Of a stretch of DNA of 64,000 nt, positions 9,562 to 19,324 are shown piece after piece. The DNA lies in NCBI RefSeq assembly GCF_947492455.1, contig NZ_CANLNB010000005.1, positions 1 through 64,000 of the forward strand. Direction: 5' to 3'. Made by a program: the position numbers and the translations under genes. Numbering within the stretch: the stretch's first letter is position 1; each line of letters starts with the position of its first letter. The notes beneath the pieces were generated by a model. It was not told where the DNA came from. It made no database searches and was given only the letters and a program-made list of their open reading frames with translations. This DNA comes from an uncultured Aliiroseovarius sp. (GTDB taxonomy: Bacteria; Pseudomonadota; Alphaproteobacteria; Rhodobacterales; Rhodobacteraceae).

Positions 9562-11253
9562 TCAGCCCGACAACTGTGCCAATCGGGGCATAAGATCGAG
9601 CAATTGGGCGGTATATTCCTGCTCGGGTTTGGCAAACAGCGTTTCAGTGTCCTGCACCTCGATCAGCTGACCCTGCTTCATCACGCCCACGCGGTCGCAC
9701 ATCTGGCGCACAACCGGAAGGTCGTGGCTGATGAACAGCATGGTCAGGCCCAGATGCTCTTGTAGATCCTTCAGGATGTTCAGGATCTGCGCTTGAATGG
9801 ACACGTCCAACGCGCTGGTAGGTTCATCGCAGATCAGGAAACGCGGCTGCGTTGCCAAGGCCCGCGCGATCGAGATGCGCTGCCGCTGCCCGCCGGAAAA
9901 CTCGTGCGGGTACTTGGTGGCCGCCGCGCGCGTCAGGCCGACACGGTCCAATAGCTCATGCACGCGCCCAGTGATCTGATCAGGTGGCAAGATCTTGTGA
10001 TGCAACAGCGGCTCGGCCACGATGCTTTCCACTTTCATGCGCGGGTTCAGACTGGAAAACGGATCCTGAAAGATCATCTGGATCTGCTTGCGATAGTTCG
10101 CAATGCCTTGCGCCGACATCTCGGTCACATCATCGCCGTCGAATTTGACGTGGCCACCGTCAACCGGCAACAGCGTACCGATCATGCGCGCGACCGTGGA
10201 TTTTCCCGATCCGCTTTCCCCAACAAGACCGAATACCTCGCCATCCTTGATGTCGAAGGACACGTTATCCACGGCGGTGAAATACGTGCGTCGCGACGGC
10301 AGAATGGCGGACTTTTCAAGGAACTTCTTGGTGATGCCGTTGACCTCGACCAGCTTGCCGGACTTGGACGGCTCTGGCTTGTGCCAGTTGCGGGCAAGGT
10401 CTTCGATCTTGAAGGTGGTTTCGCGACCGCCATAACTGACCTGCGGGAAGCGATGCAGCTTGACCTGAGGACGCGGCACGGCCGAGATCAGCGACTTGGT
10501 ATACTCGTGCTCGGGCGCACTCAGCACCTTGTCGGTCGGGCCGTTTTCTACGACTTCACCGGAATACATGACGGTGACCTGCTCGGTCGTGTCGGCAATG
10601 ACGCCCATGTCGTGCGTCACAAGGATCACGCCCACCTGCGTCTCAGAGGCCAGTTCCTTGATCAGGTCCAGAACCTGCGCCTGAATGGACACATCCAGCG
10701 CCGTCGTTGGCTCGTCCGCCACGATGACCGATGGTTCCGAGCACAGGGCAAGCGCGATCACGACCCGCTGACGCATCCCGCCCGAGAACTGGTGCGGATA
10801 CTGGTCAAAGCGCGTCTTTGGATCCGGGATCGACACCCGATCCAACAGGGCAAGCGCACGTTCCTTGGCCTCGGTAGCCGAGACCTTGAGATGCAGTTGA
10901 ATGGTTTCGACCAGCTGTTCGCCGATGGTAAACAGCGGGTTCAGCGAGGTCAGGGGATCCTGAAAGATCATGCCGATCTCGCGTCCACGAATGGCGCGCT
11001 TTTCCTCGCGGCTCAAGTTGTCGATGCGACGTCCCTTCAACCAGATCTCGCCAGACGCCACGCGTGCTGGATCATCGAGCAGACCGATGACAGCATTGCC
11101 CGTCATCGACTTGCCAGCACCACTTTCGCCGACCACACCGCGAATTTCGCCGGGGTAGATGTCATAGCTGACATTCTGAACGGGTTTGAACAGCCCGCGG
11201 CGGGTGGGGATTTCAACCGTCAGGTTGCGGATGGAGAGTACGGGTTCGGTCAT
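9562..11253 (-). CDS. Oligopeptide-type ABC transporter ATP-binding protein, two fused ATPase domains (DppD-DppF type)
   Basis: Two Walker A motifs (GESGAGKS, GESGSGKS) and two signature motifs (QFSGGMRQR, EFSGGQRQR) in 563 aa. Confidence 0.95.
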   Translation of the reverse strand: MTEPVLSIRNLTVEIPTRRGLFKPVQNVSYDIYPGEIRGVVGESGAGKSMTGNAVIGLLDDPARVASGEIWLKGRRIDNLSREEKRAIRGREIGMIFQDPLTSLNPLFTIGEQLVETIQLHLKVSATEAKERALALLDRVSIPDPKTRFDQYPHQFSGGMRQRVVIALALCSEPSVIVADEPTTALDVSIQAQVLDLIKELASETQVGVILVTHDMGVIADTTEQVTVMYSGEVVENGPTDKVLSAPEHEYTKSLISAVPRPQVKLHRFPQVSYGGRETTFKIEDLARNWHKPEPSKSGKLVEVNGITKKFLEKSAILPSRRTYFTAVDNVSFDIKDGEVFGLVGESGSGKSTVARMIGTLLPVDGGHVKFDGDDVTEMSAQGIANYRKQIQMIFQDPFSSLNPRMKVESIVAEPLLHHKILPPDQITGRVHELLDRVGLTRAAATKYPHEFSGGQRQRISIARALATQPRFLICDEPTSALDVSIQAQILNILKDLQEHLGLTMLFISHDLPVVRQMCDRVGVMKQGQLIEVQDTETLFAKPEQEYTAQLLDLMPRLAQLSG

Positions 11254-12212
11254 TTCAGCCTCGGGTTCAATACATCACGCAGCCAGTCGCCCAGCATGTT
11301 TACACTCAACGCAAGCGCCAGAAGGGTGCAGGCCGGGAAGAACAGGATCCACCACTCGCCCGAGAACAAATAGCCTTGGCCGATGCGGATCAGTGTGCCC
11401 AGCGAGGGTTGCGTGGGCGGTGCACCTACCCCAAGGAAACTCAGTGTTGCCTCGGCAATGATCGCCAGCGCGAGTGAGATGGTAGCAATCACCAATACCG
11501 GTGACAGGATGTTGGGCAGGATATGGCGCAGCATGATGGCGGACGGGCGGCGTCCGATCAGGCGCGCAGCAGACACGTAATCCTTGTTCTTTTCCACCAG
11601 CGTGGCCCCGCGCACGACGCGCGCAAACTGCACCCAGTCACTTAGACCAATGGCAAGGATCAGCACCCAGATCGCCATCTGGTCGCGGTGTTCCACCGGG
11701 GTGATCCCCTTGGCAATACCGAAGATCAGCATCGCAACAAGGATCGACGGGAAGGTCAGCTGCACGTCAGCGGCCCGCATGATGAAACTGTCGACCCAGC
11801 CGCCGAAATATCCAGCCAGAAGACCCAGAAGGATCCCCAGAACCACCGCGAACAGCACTGCGGCAAAGCCGACGAACAGCGAAATCCGCATGCCGTAAAG
11901 GATGGTCGAGAACACGTCCCGCCCTTGGTCATCGGTGCCCATCAGGAAGGTCTCGCCGGTAAAGGCGTTGGGCTCTGTCGGAGGTGTGAACCCGTTCATC
12001 AGGTTCAACGATGTGGGATCAAACGGGTTATAGGGGGCAATAAACGGTGCGAACACGGCTGACAGGATCAGCACGATCGACACGATAGCCGACACGATCG
12101 CAACAGGCGAGTGACGGAAGGCATAATAGAAGTCGCTGTCTAGCATACGACGCATCCGGGATGACGTCGCAGAGGGCGCCTCATTTTGCGGAGAGATGGG
12201 TTGATCGGTCAC
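11250..12212 (-). CDS. ABC transporter permease (DppC/OppC type)
   Basis: TFLMGTDDQGRDVFSTILYGMRISLFVG and C-terminal GDWLRDVLNPRL; overlaps the ATPase gene by 4 nt. Confidence 0.93.
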   Translation of the reverse strand: MTDQPISPQNEAPSATSSRMRRMLDSDFYYAFRHSPVAIVSAIVSIVLILSAVFAPFIAPYNPFDPTSLNLMNGFTPPTEPNAFTGETFLMGTDDQGRDVFSTILYGMRISLFVGFAAVLFAVVLGILLGLLAGYFGGWVDSFIMRAADVQLTFPSILVAMLIFGIAKGITPVEHRDQMAIWVLILAIGLSDWVQFARVVRGATLVEKNKDYVSAARLIGRRPSAIMLRHILPNILSPVLVIATISLALAIIAEATLSFLGVGAPPTQPSLGTLIRIGQGYLFSGEWWILFFPACTLLALALSVNMLGDWLRDVLNPRLK

Positions 12213-13180
12213 TTGGCACTCACCCTTAGACGTGGATCGATGAAGGCATAGAGGATATCAACCAGCAGGTTGATCACGACGAACATCACCGAAATCATCA
12301 TCAGATATGCGGCCATGACCGGAATATCGACGAACTGGATTGCATTGATGAACAGAAGCCCAAGGCCGGGCCACTGAAAGACGGTCTCGGTGATGATCGC
12401 AAAGGCGATGATCGCGCCCAATTGCAGACCGATAACGGTGATAACCGGAACCATCGTGTTCTTCAGCGCATGGCGGAAGTTGATCACGCGCTCGCTCAGA
12501 CCGCGTGCGCGGGCAAAGCGGATATAGTCTTGGCGCAGCACCTCGAGCATTTCCGAGCGTACCAGACGCATGATCAGCGTCATTTGATACAGCCCCAACG
12601 TAATCGCGGGCAAAATCAGCGCCTTACGTCCGGATTCTGTCAGGAAGCCGGTGGTCCATCCACCGATCTCGACCACCTCACCGCGGCCGAAGCTGGGCAA
12701 CCAGCCAAGCTCAACCGAGAACAGATAGATCAGCAGGATCCCGATCAGGAAGGTCGGCAGGGACACCCCGATCAGCGAGGCAGACATGATGAAATGGGCG
12801 GCGAAGCCGTCGCGGCGAATGGCGGTGAACACACCCAGCGCAATCCCCATCACAACGGCGAAAATTGCGGACAAAGCGGCAAGCTCAAGCGTGGCGGGTG
12901 CGCGCTCCATGATGATCTCGGACACTTCGCGGCCCTGACGATAGCTGACGCCAAAGTTGCCCTGGGCCGCTTCGTTCAGGAATTTGAAATACTGCACGGG
13001 AATCGGCTTATCGAGGCCAAGTTGCGCGCGAAGACGTTCGACGTCTTCCATCGTGCGTTCCTGACCCAGCATGTTGTCAATCGGGTCACCCACGAAGGTG
13101 AACATGGAAAACGCAATTGCGCCGGTGATGACCAGAACCAGAATAGACTGGAACACGCGTTTTAAGATGAATGGCAGCAT
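12209..13180 (-). CDS. ABC transporter permease (DppB/OppB type)
   Basis: MLPFILKRVFQSILVL and DYIRFARARGLSERVINFRHALKNTMVPVIT. Confidence 0.93.
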   Translation of the reverse strand: MLPFILKRVFQSILVLVITGAIAFSMFTFVGDPIDNMLGQERTMEDVERLRAQLGLDKPIPVQYFKFLNEAAQGNFGVSYRQGREVSEIIMERAPATLELAALSAIFAVVMGIALGVFTAIRRDGFAAHFIMSASLIGVSLPTFLIGILLIYLFSVELGWLPSFGRGEVVEIGGWTTGFLTESGRKALILPAITLGLYQMTLIMRLVRSEMLEVLRQDYIRFARARGLSERVINFRHALKNTMVPVITVIGLQLGAIIAFAIITETVFQWPGLGLLFINAIQFVDIPVMAAYLMMISVMFVVINLLVDILYAFIDPRLRVSAK

Positions 13181-13311
13181 CGCAGAGGCTTTCTTGTGCC
13201 AGCACGCGCAAGCGTTGCGCGTTGACTTGACGGGTCACGAAAGGATGCCGGGGCAAGGGGTCCCTGCCCGGCAGAAATGGGCCGCCCGCATCAGGGGGCG
13301 GCCCAGATCCC

Positions 13312-14892
13312 TTACTTCATGGTGAAGAACTTGACGCGGGGCTGATCTTCGGGATCAACCTCGATGCCAACGTTGTCGGCCATACCCCAGTTCAGCACCT
13401 GGTGGTGGATCGGGATATACAGTTGTTCGTCCTGAACCACGCGCCAGATGCTGGCGATGTCCGCGTTACGGGCGTCCAGATCGGTGTTCGAGGCCAGCGA
13501 CTTGATCGTGGCGTTCAGGTCCGCGTTGTTGAAGCCGGTACCGTTCCAGGTGCCGATATCGCTTTCACGACCGTGAACCAGGAAGTTGAAGATGTATTCG
13601 GAATCGTAGGTCGGAACACCCCAGCCCAGCATGTAGAAGTCGGTCTTGCCGTCGGTGATCTTCGGGAAGTGCTGTGCCTTCGGAATGGCGTCCAGGTTCA
13701 CCGTGATGCCGATCTGACCCAGCATGCCAACTGCTGCCTGACAGATCGCTTCATCGTTGATGTAACGGTCGTTCGGGCAGTCCAGACGGATCGAGAAACC
13801 GTCGCCATAGCCAGCTTCGGCCATCAGTGCCTTGGCGGCTTCCAGATCGGTCGAGCTTTCACCGTCCATTTCAGCCGTCCAGCCGTTCACGAAGGGCGGT
13901 GCGATCATGCCCGCAGGCTGCGATTGACCACGCATAACAACCTGACGGATAGCGTCGCGGTTGATTGCCATCGACATCGCCTTGCGTACGCGCACGTCTG
14001 CCAGCGGGTTCTTGCCTTCGACGTTGTCGGCTTCGATGTCATCCGCACCTTGGTTCATACCAAAGAAGATCACGCGGTTCTGCGGCGCCTGCTTGACCAT
14101 CAGACCATCGGCGCTGTCCACACGGGCCAAATCCTGTACCGGCATGTCCTGCAGGAAGTTCACTTCACCCGACAGAAGGGCTGCAACGCGGGTCGCGGCG
14201 TTCTGGATCGGAGTATAGATGATCTCGCTGACTTCCATCGGGAAGTCGTTGCGGCCCCAGTACTCTTCGTTGCGCACCATGACGGTTTTCACGTCAGGCT
14301 CGCGGCTGACCAGTTTGTAAGCGCCGGTGCCGTTCACATTGGTGGTGGCATAGGTGATCTCGCCACCTTCGAAGTCCTGCACGTTGACGGTGTTGTTCGC
14401 CTCGGTCCAGCCCTTGTCCATCATGAACAGATTGGTCAAGTTCGACGGCAGGATCGGGTTCGGGCCGTCGGTCTCGATCTCGACCGTGTGGTCGTCAACA
14501 GCGCGCACGGCGGTGATCGAGCCAATCAGCTCTTTCATATCCGAGTTCGGCTGCTTCGCACGCTCGAAGCTGAACACCACGTCTTCTGCGGTGAAGTCCG
14601 CACCATCGTGGAACTTTACGCCTTTACGCAGGTTGAACACCCAAACGTTGGGATTGTCAGCGCTGGGGGCCCAGTCGGTTGCCAGTGTCGGCACGAACGC
14701 ACCGCTGGTGTCACGAATGATCAGCGGCTCATACATCTGGTGACGCATGGTATGGCTGGGGCCTTCGTTCTGCGAATGCGGATCCAACGTCAGAGCGTCG
14801 CCCGCCCGTGCCCATTTCAGGGTTTCGGCGTTGACCATGGCGGTTGAAGATACAAGCGCCGCAACCGCCAGGATTGCTGAAGATTTTTTCAT
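13312..14892 (-). CDS. ABC transporter substrate-binding protein (SBP family 5, peptide type)
   Basis: Signal peptide from MKKSSAILAVAALVSS; LTLDPHSQNEGPSHTMRHQMYEPLI, GVKFHDGADFTAEDVVFSFERA. Start moved from ORF 15036. Confidence 0.93.
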   Translation of the reverse strand: MKKSSAILAVAALVSSTAMVNAETLKWARAGDALTLDPHSQNEGPSHTMRHQMYEPLIIRDTSGAFVPTLATDWAPSADNPNVWVFNLRKGVKFHDGADFTAEDVVFSFERAKQPNSDMKELIGSITAVRAVDDHTVEIETDGPNPILPSNLTNLFMMDKGWTEANNTVNVQDFEGGEITYATTNVNGTGAYKLVSREPDVKTVMVRNEEYWGRNDFPMEVSEIIYTPIQNAATRVAALLSGEVNFLQDMPVQDLARVDSADGLMVKQAPQNRVIFFGMNQGADDIEADNVEGKNPLADVRVRKAMSMAINRDAIRQVVMRGQSQPAGMIAPPFVNGWTAEMDGESSTDLEAAKALMAEAGYGDGFSIRLDCPNDRYINDEAICQAAVGMLGQIGITVNLDAIPKAQHFPKITDGKTDFYMLGWGVPTYDSEYIFNFLVHGRESDIGTWNGTGFNNADLNATIKSLASNTDLDARNADIASIWRVVQDEQLYIPIHHQVLNWGMADNVGIEVDPEDQPRVKFFTMK

Positions 14893-15439
14893 AATGACCT
14901 CGCTGTCAGTAAGGGTTGTCTGCAAGCTGTTGTATTTGTTTGTTTTGACCACAAAATTCGACAAAGAAGCACTCTTTGAGTTCGAGGGGTAGTTGTTTGT
15001 TGAACAAGGTTCGCCCCGTCTAAGTGTTTGCCGCATTTCTTGCAGACTTGCAGGTGTCGCTCCGCCATCGTCCGGCGTCGCACTGCAGGGACACTAGGAA
15101 AAAATGTTAGCGTGCACAATAATAATTTTTGTCAGCGCAAAACGCCACTACCAGAAGTAGCTGGCCTGCGTGAAAGAAGGCGCGCACGATTGGCTGGTCG
15201 TCGAACCAGACGAGGGTACCGACTTCTGATTTGTGGATCCGAGATTTAACATTGATCTGCGTATCACTGACGCTCTACACGCCTTTACTGCGGACCGAAT
15301 GGGGCATTCGTACTTCGGGGCGAGATATCCGCTACGCGCACTGCACTTTCACGCCACGATTAGCGAGCGCACAAATTACCCAGATAGCTTGTACGTTTTA
15401 ACTTTGAGCCCGCCCAAGGGCGGCGTCCCTGCGTGTGAT

Positions 15440-15493
15440 AAAGGGCAGTGATGTAGGGCTAGCTGAGACTGGTTAGCATTGATCTGAAGGCAC
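15440..15493 (+). repeat. Dispersed ~54-bp repeat, copy B
   Basis: AAAGGgCAGTGA..TAGCTGAGAC..GTTAG..TCTGA.GGCAC matches 7660-7712. Confidence 0.5.
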
Positions 15494-15513
15494 ACGCACT
15501 CCTGATTTATGGG

Positions 15514-17478
15514 CTATACGGCAATGCCTGCGCGCAATCCTTCAAGGACGGCTTCTTCTGCAGTGCGCGGCGCGATGCAATCCCCGACCAGATGGTGTTC
15601 CAGACCCATTTCGCGAACCATATCTTCGACAGCATTCGAGGGCGTGTGACCCTGACACAGAACCAGCGTGTCGACATCTTCGCAGATCACGGCCTCGTTG
15701 CTCATGATGTGTTGTAGGTAAACGCTGTCCTCGTCCGCGCCGAACAGGCGCGAGTAGGGCAGCATCTCGACGCCAAGCCCGTGCAAGCGACCGATGCTGG
15801 CATCGCGCACATACATCTGGATTGTCTGACCGGGCATATAGCCGTTGACCGCAAGCTTCACGGAATGCCCATTCTGCGCCAGCAGTTCGGCGATCCCGAT
15901 CCCGATCCAGTCGGCCCGCCAGTCGGCCACGACGACTGATTTTCCAACATTCACCTGTCCCTGCAGCACCTGCCAGGCATCGACGACATGTGCTTCGTCG
16001 CGACCTTCGAAGTCAGGCCAACGCGGCGTGGCGCCGGTGGCGACGATCACGGCGTTCGGGGCGAAATCGGCGATGCTGTCCGCATCGACCTCGGCCCCCT
16101 TGCGAATATCGACCCCGGCCAGTTCCATCTCGCGGGTGAGGTTTGTGATGATGCCGCCGAACTCGGCCCGATGCGGCAGCATCTGAGCAAGGCGCGCTTG
16201 CCCGCCCAGCTGCGGGTCGCGCTCAAATAGGGCGACCTCGTGACCGCGTGCGGCCGCAACTGCTGCCGCCTTCATGCCGCCCGGACCGCCGCCAATGACC
16301 ATGATCCGCCGCTTTGCGGGCGCGGGTGGGAACGTGCCGTACTGCAACTCGCGGCCACTTACGGGGTTCTGAATGCACGAGATCGGATACCCGTCGTGGA
16401 AATGCCCGATACAGGCCTGATTGCAGCCGATACAGGCCCGAATGTCGTCGATGCGGCCTGCGCGTGCCTTCTCGCCCATCTCGGGATCACAGATCATCGC
16501 GCGGGTCATGCCGCACAAATCTGCCTGTCCCGAAGCGACGATGCGCTCAGCATCCTGTGGTTGGTTGATGCGCCCGGTGACGATGGTCGTTATCCCGGTG
16601 CGCTCACGGATGGCCTGACCCAGCGGCGCGGTATAGCCGACCTCTTCGAACATGGGCGGCGCGATGTGGACGGATCCGGCTAAGGTTGCCGAGGATCCCG
16701 CCACCACGCTGAAATAATCAAGAACCTCATCCGCTGCAATCCGCGCGCAAGCCTCTAACATCTCGCTTTGATCCATCCCCTCATGGCTCAGCTCGTTGCC
16801 CGACAGGCGCAAGCCGATCACGAAATCGGGGCCGGTCTTGGCCCGGATATCCGCTGCAATATCCCGAATAAGCCGCGTACGGTTGTCCAGCGAGCCGCCA
16901 TACTCATCCTCACGCTGATTGACTTGCGGGTTCAGGAATTGGGCTGGAAGATAGCCGTGCGAGGCGACGATCTCGACCCCGTCTAGCCCGGCCTTGGCCA
17001 TCCGCGCTGCCGCATCGCCATGGGCGGCGATGACCTCGGCCACCATTTCGGGCGTCATCGGGCGGGGCATCACGTGGAACCGCTCATTGGGGGTTGGGGA
17101 GGCGCTGTAGGACACTGGCGTTGTGCCGTCTTCCGAGGCCAGCATCTCGCGCCCCGGATGGAATAATTGGGCAATCAGTCCAGTTCCATGGCTATGGATC
17201 ACCTCGGCCAGGCGGGTGTAGCCGGGGATGCAGTCGTCCGTATCCACCCGGATCGGGTCAGCCACGAAGACGGCGCTGGAATGCACCAGGGCCACCTCGG
17301 TCATGATAAGCCCCGCACCACCGCGCGCACGGGCCTCGTGATAGGCGATCATGCGATCACCGATGCGGCCACCCTCGTTTAGATGGGTTTCATGGCCGGT
17401 GGACACGATCCGATTGCGCAAGGTCAAGTTGCCAAGGGCGATCGGCGAGAACAGGTTCGGGAAGTTTGCTTGATTCAT
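15514..17478 (-). CDS. OYE-type NADH:flavin oxidoreductase with Fe-S cluster and FAD/NAD domain (dienoyl-CoA reductase / N-methylproline demethylase-like)
   Basis: N-terminal OYE barrel (NLFSPIALGNLTLRNRIV), CIGCNQACIGHFHDGYPISCIQNP Fe-S ligands, RRIMVIGGGPGGMKAA dinucleotide fold. Confidence 0.88.
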   Translation of the reverse strand: MNQANFPNLFSPIALGNLTLRNRIVSTGHETHLNEGGRIGDRMIAYHEARARGGAGLIMTEVALVHSSAVFVADPIRVDTDDCIPGYTRLAEVIHSHGTGLIAQLFHPGREMLASEDGTTPVSYSASPTPNERFHVMPRPMTPEMVAEVIAAHGDAAARMAKAGLDGVEIVASHGYLPAQFLNPQVNQREDEYGGSLDNRTRLIRDIAADIRAKTGPDFVIGLRLSGNELSHEGMDQSEMLEACARIAADEVLDYFSVVAGSSATLAGSVHIAPPMFEEVGYTAPLGQAIRERTGITTIVTGRINQPQDAERIVASGQADLCGMTRAMICDPEMGEKARAGRIDDIRACIGCNQACIGHFHDGYPISCIQNPVSGRELQYGTFPPAPAKRRIMVIGGGPGGMKAAAVAAARGHEVALFERDPQLGGQARLAQMLPHRAEFGGIITNLTREMELAGVDIRKGAEVDADSIADFAPNAVIVATGATPRWPDFEGRDEAHVVDAWQVLQGQVNVGKSVVVADWRADWIGIGIAELLAQNGHSVKLAVNGYMPGQTIQMYVRDASIGRLHGLGVEMLPYSRLFGADEDSVYLQHIMSNEAVICEDVDTLVLCQGHTPSNAVEDMVREMGLEHHLVGDCIAPRTAEEAVLEGLRAGIAV

Positions 17479-17506
17479 AACGGCATGTCCTGGCTGGGTC
17501 GTCGGG

Positions 17507-18130
17507 TCAGAAATTGGGCGGGGTGATCACCCAGATCACCACGGTCTCGTCCTGCGTCGGATTCCGGTAACGGTGCGGGGTTGCGCTGTCGAAGGCAAAG
17601 CTGTCGCCTTCCTTCAGGTGATACAATTTCTTGCCCACCCAAAGATCCAACGCGCCTCGGATCACCACGCCGGCCTCGTCGCCTTCATGGGAGTATTCGT
17701 TTTCAACACCGCTTCCAGGGGGGAACCGGCAGGACAAAAGTTCGAGCTGTCCGCCTAATCCCGGTGTTAGCAGTTCGTCACGAATGCCATCATCATACTC
17801 GATGGAACGTCGTTCTTCGCGCCGCACGACATGTGCGTCTCTCGATGCATCCACGGTGTTTGAGGTCGGGAAGAACCATCCGATGGAAACACCCAGAGCG
17901 CGGCTGATCTTGAACAGCGCGGTTACCGAGGGCCTGTTCTGGCCTCGTTCTATCTGGCTAATGAAGCCGTTTGAAAGGCCGGTCGCCTGTCCCAACTGGC
18001 CAAGGGTCATCCGTTTCGCCTTGCGCAGCGCTCTTATTTCCTCTCCCAAATGCGGATCGAAACGAGAGGTCTCCACGGTCTCGATATCCAGTGGGGCAGA
18101 GATCACCGTTCCGTCATAGTGATTGGGCAT
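17507..18130 (-). CDS. XRE family regulator with C-terminal cupin domain
   Basis: IRALRKAKRMTLGQLGQATGLSNGFISQIERGQNRPSVTALFKISRALGVSIGWFF plus cupin HEGDEAGVVIRGALDLWVG. Confidence 0.9.
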   Translation of the reverse strand: MPNHYDGTVISAPLDIETVETSRFDPHLGEEIRALRKAKRMTLGQLGQATGLSNGFISQIERGQNRPSVTALFKISRALGVSIGWFFPTSNTVDASRDAHVVRREERRSIEYDDGIRDELLTPGLGGQLELLSCRFPPGSGVENEYSHEGDEAGVVIRGALDLWVGKKLYHLKEGDSFAFDSATPHRYRNPTQDETVVIWVITPPNF

Positions 18131-18219
18131 TCAGACATCTCGTGAGCTGTAAAAAATAGGATATATTATTTTACTATTATAAATACAGTCAATGGAAACT
18201 TTTTGCGCGACCCATGCTG

Positions 18220-18513
18220 TCAGTAATTCACCTTTCGGACAGACGAGCAGTTGGCGGATTGCGGGGTGGCGTCTTGGCCGACGGATTCGAGGCTGACGTC
18301 GATCACGACAGCGTCATCGGTGAAACAAGCCATATACGCATCGATATCCTGTGCGTTGGTCGCGGTTTGATAGCAATCGTTGGCGGTAGGCAGGTCGTCG
18401 GCGAAGGCCGGGGTGGCGAGGGCCACAAGCCCTGCCAGAAGGACCGTTCTAAACATGGGTCTTCCCTTTCGATATGGTTTACCTCGGGGATGCCGGGGGT
18501 GAAGGCCCGGCAT
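18220..18513 (-). pseudogene. Truncated SnoaL/NTF2-like exported protein
   Basis: MFRTVLLAGLVALATPAFADDLPTANDCYQTATNAQDIDAYMACFTDDAVVIDVS, then a short non-family tail and stop; domain looks incomplete. Confidence 0.5.
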
Positions 18514-18526
18514 CTACCAGTGCGGT

Positions 18527-19057
18527 TTAGCCATCAAGGCCGATGCGGAAGTGATCGACCACGGTGTCGGCGGCGCGGGTCAAGTCCTTTGGATTGTCGT
18601 AGAAGTCGAACTGCGTCACGTCTTCCAGCCACTGTGCGGTAGCCTCGCCCGCAAAGCCTGTCAGGAAGGTCTGCACACCTTGCGGGATGGCGGCGCTTTC
18701 CGAGTGCACGATGGCCAGCGGCTTGTCCAAACGCTGCGGTTTGTCGGCGGGGTGATAGGTCAGCCAGCTTTCCCAGCCTGCGTTGTTCCACTTGTCGTCA
18801 TATTCCGGGATCGCACCGCGGTCGGCTTCGAAATAGTAGCCGCCGATCGGCATCAGCACGCCCTCGGCACCTTCGGGACCAGCTGCGGGGATGACCTCGC
18901 CACCTTTGGCTTCAGCGGCCTGCGAGACGCTGATCAGACCCGCAACGCCCTCTTCATTTTGCAGCCACGGGGCCACCAGACCAAGGCGTTGGACCAGCGG
19001 GTTGCCAGCCAAGGCGTCCACCATGTAGCCCGCGGATCTTAAGGCAAAGAGCAGCAT
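18527..19057 (-). pseudogene. C-terminal remnant of an alpha/beta hydrolase
   Basis: VLMPIGGYYFEADRGAIPEYDDKWNNAGWESWLTYHPADKPQRLDKPLAIVHSESAAIPQG resembles an alpha/beta hydrolase C-terminal half; the N-terminal half is absent upstream. Confidence 0.55.
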
Positions 19058-19324
19058 TCGTCGAAATGGGCTGAATTCTGCTTTTCGCTACAATCATCAC
19101 GAATGACCGGAATGGGCCGAACGCGAAGTCGTAAACTTGTTGCGGAGCGAGGAACGTGTCGCTGCGCGGGAGGTATTGAAAATGACCATTCCGGCCTCAG
19201 TCATCGGAAGGATGTTGAACTTTGAGCGGAACTAGGGGTGGCGGCAACTCTGGACAGATCTATTTCAACGCATCCGGGCCCAAAGTTTGCCAGTCGCCTC
19301 AGGCGGGGTTCTGAATTCTTGGCC

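Noticed and set aside
9958-11373. 471-aa plus-strand ORF opposite the double ABC ATPase
   Set aside because: Antisense to a gene with two complete ATPase motif sets; no domains of its own.
13402-14847. 481-aa plus-strand ORF opposite the ABC substrate-binding protein
   Set aside because: Shadow frame of a clear SBP family 5 gene.
15037-15439. Possible RNA gene or remnant in the intergenic region
   Set aside because: No tRNA-like cloverleaf, terminator or alignable coding remnant could be supported by eye, apart from the short repeat reported separately.
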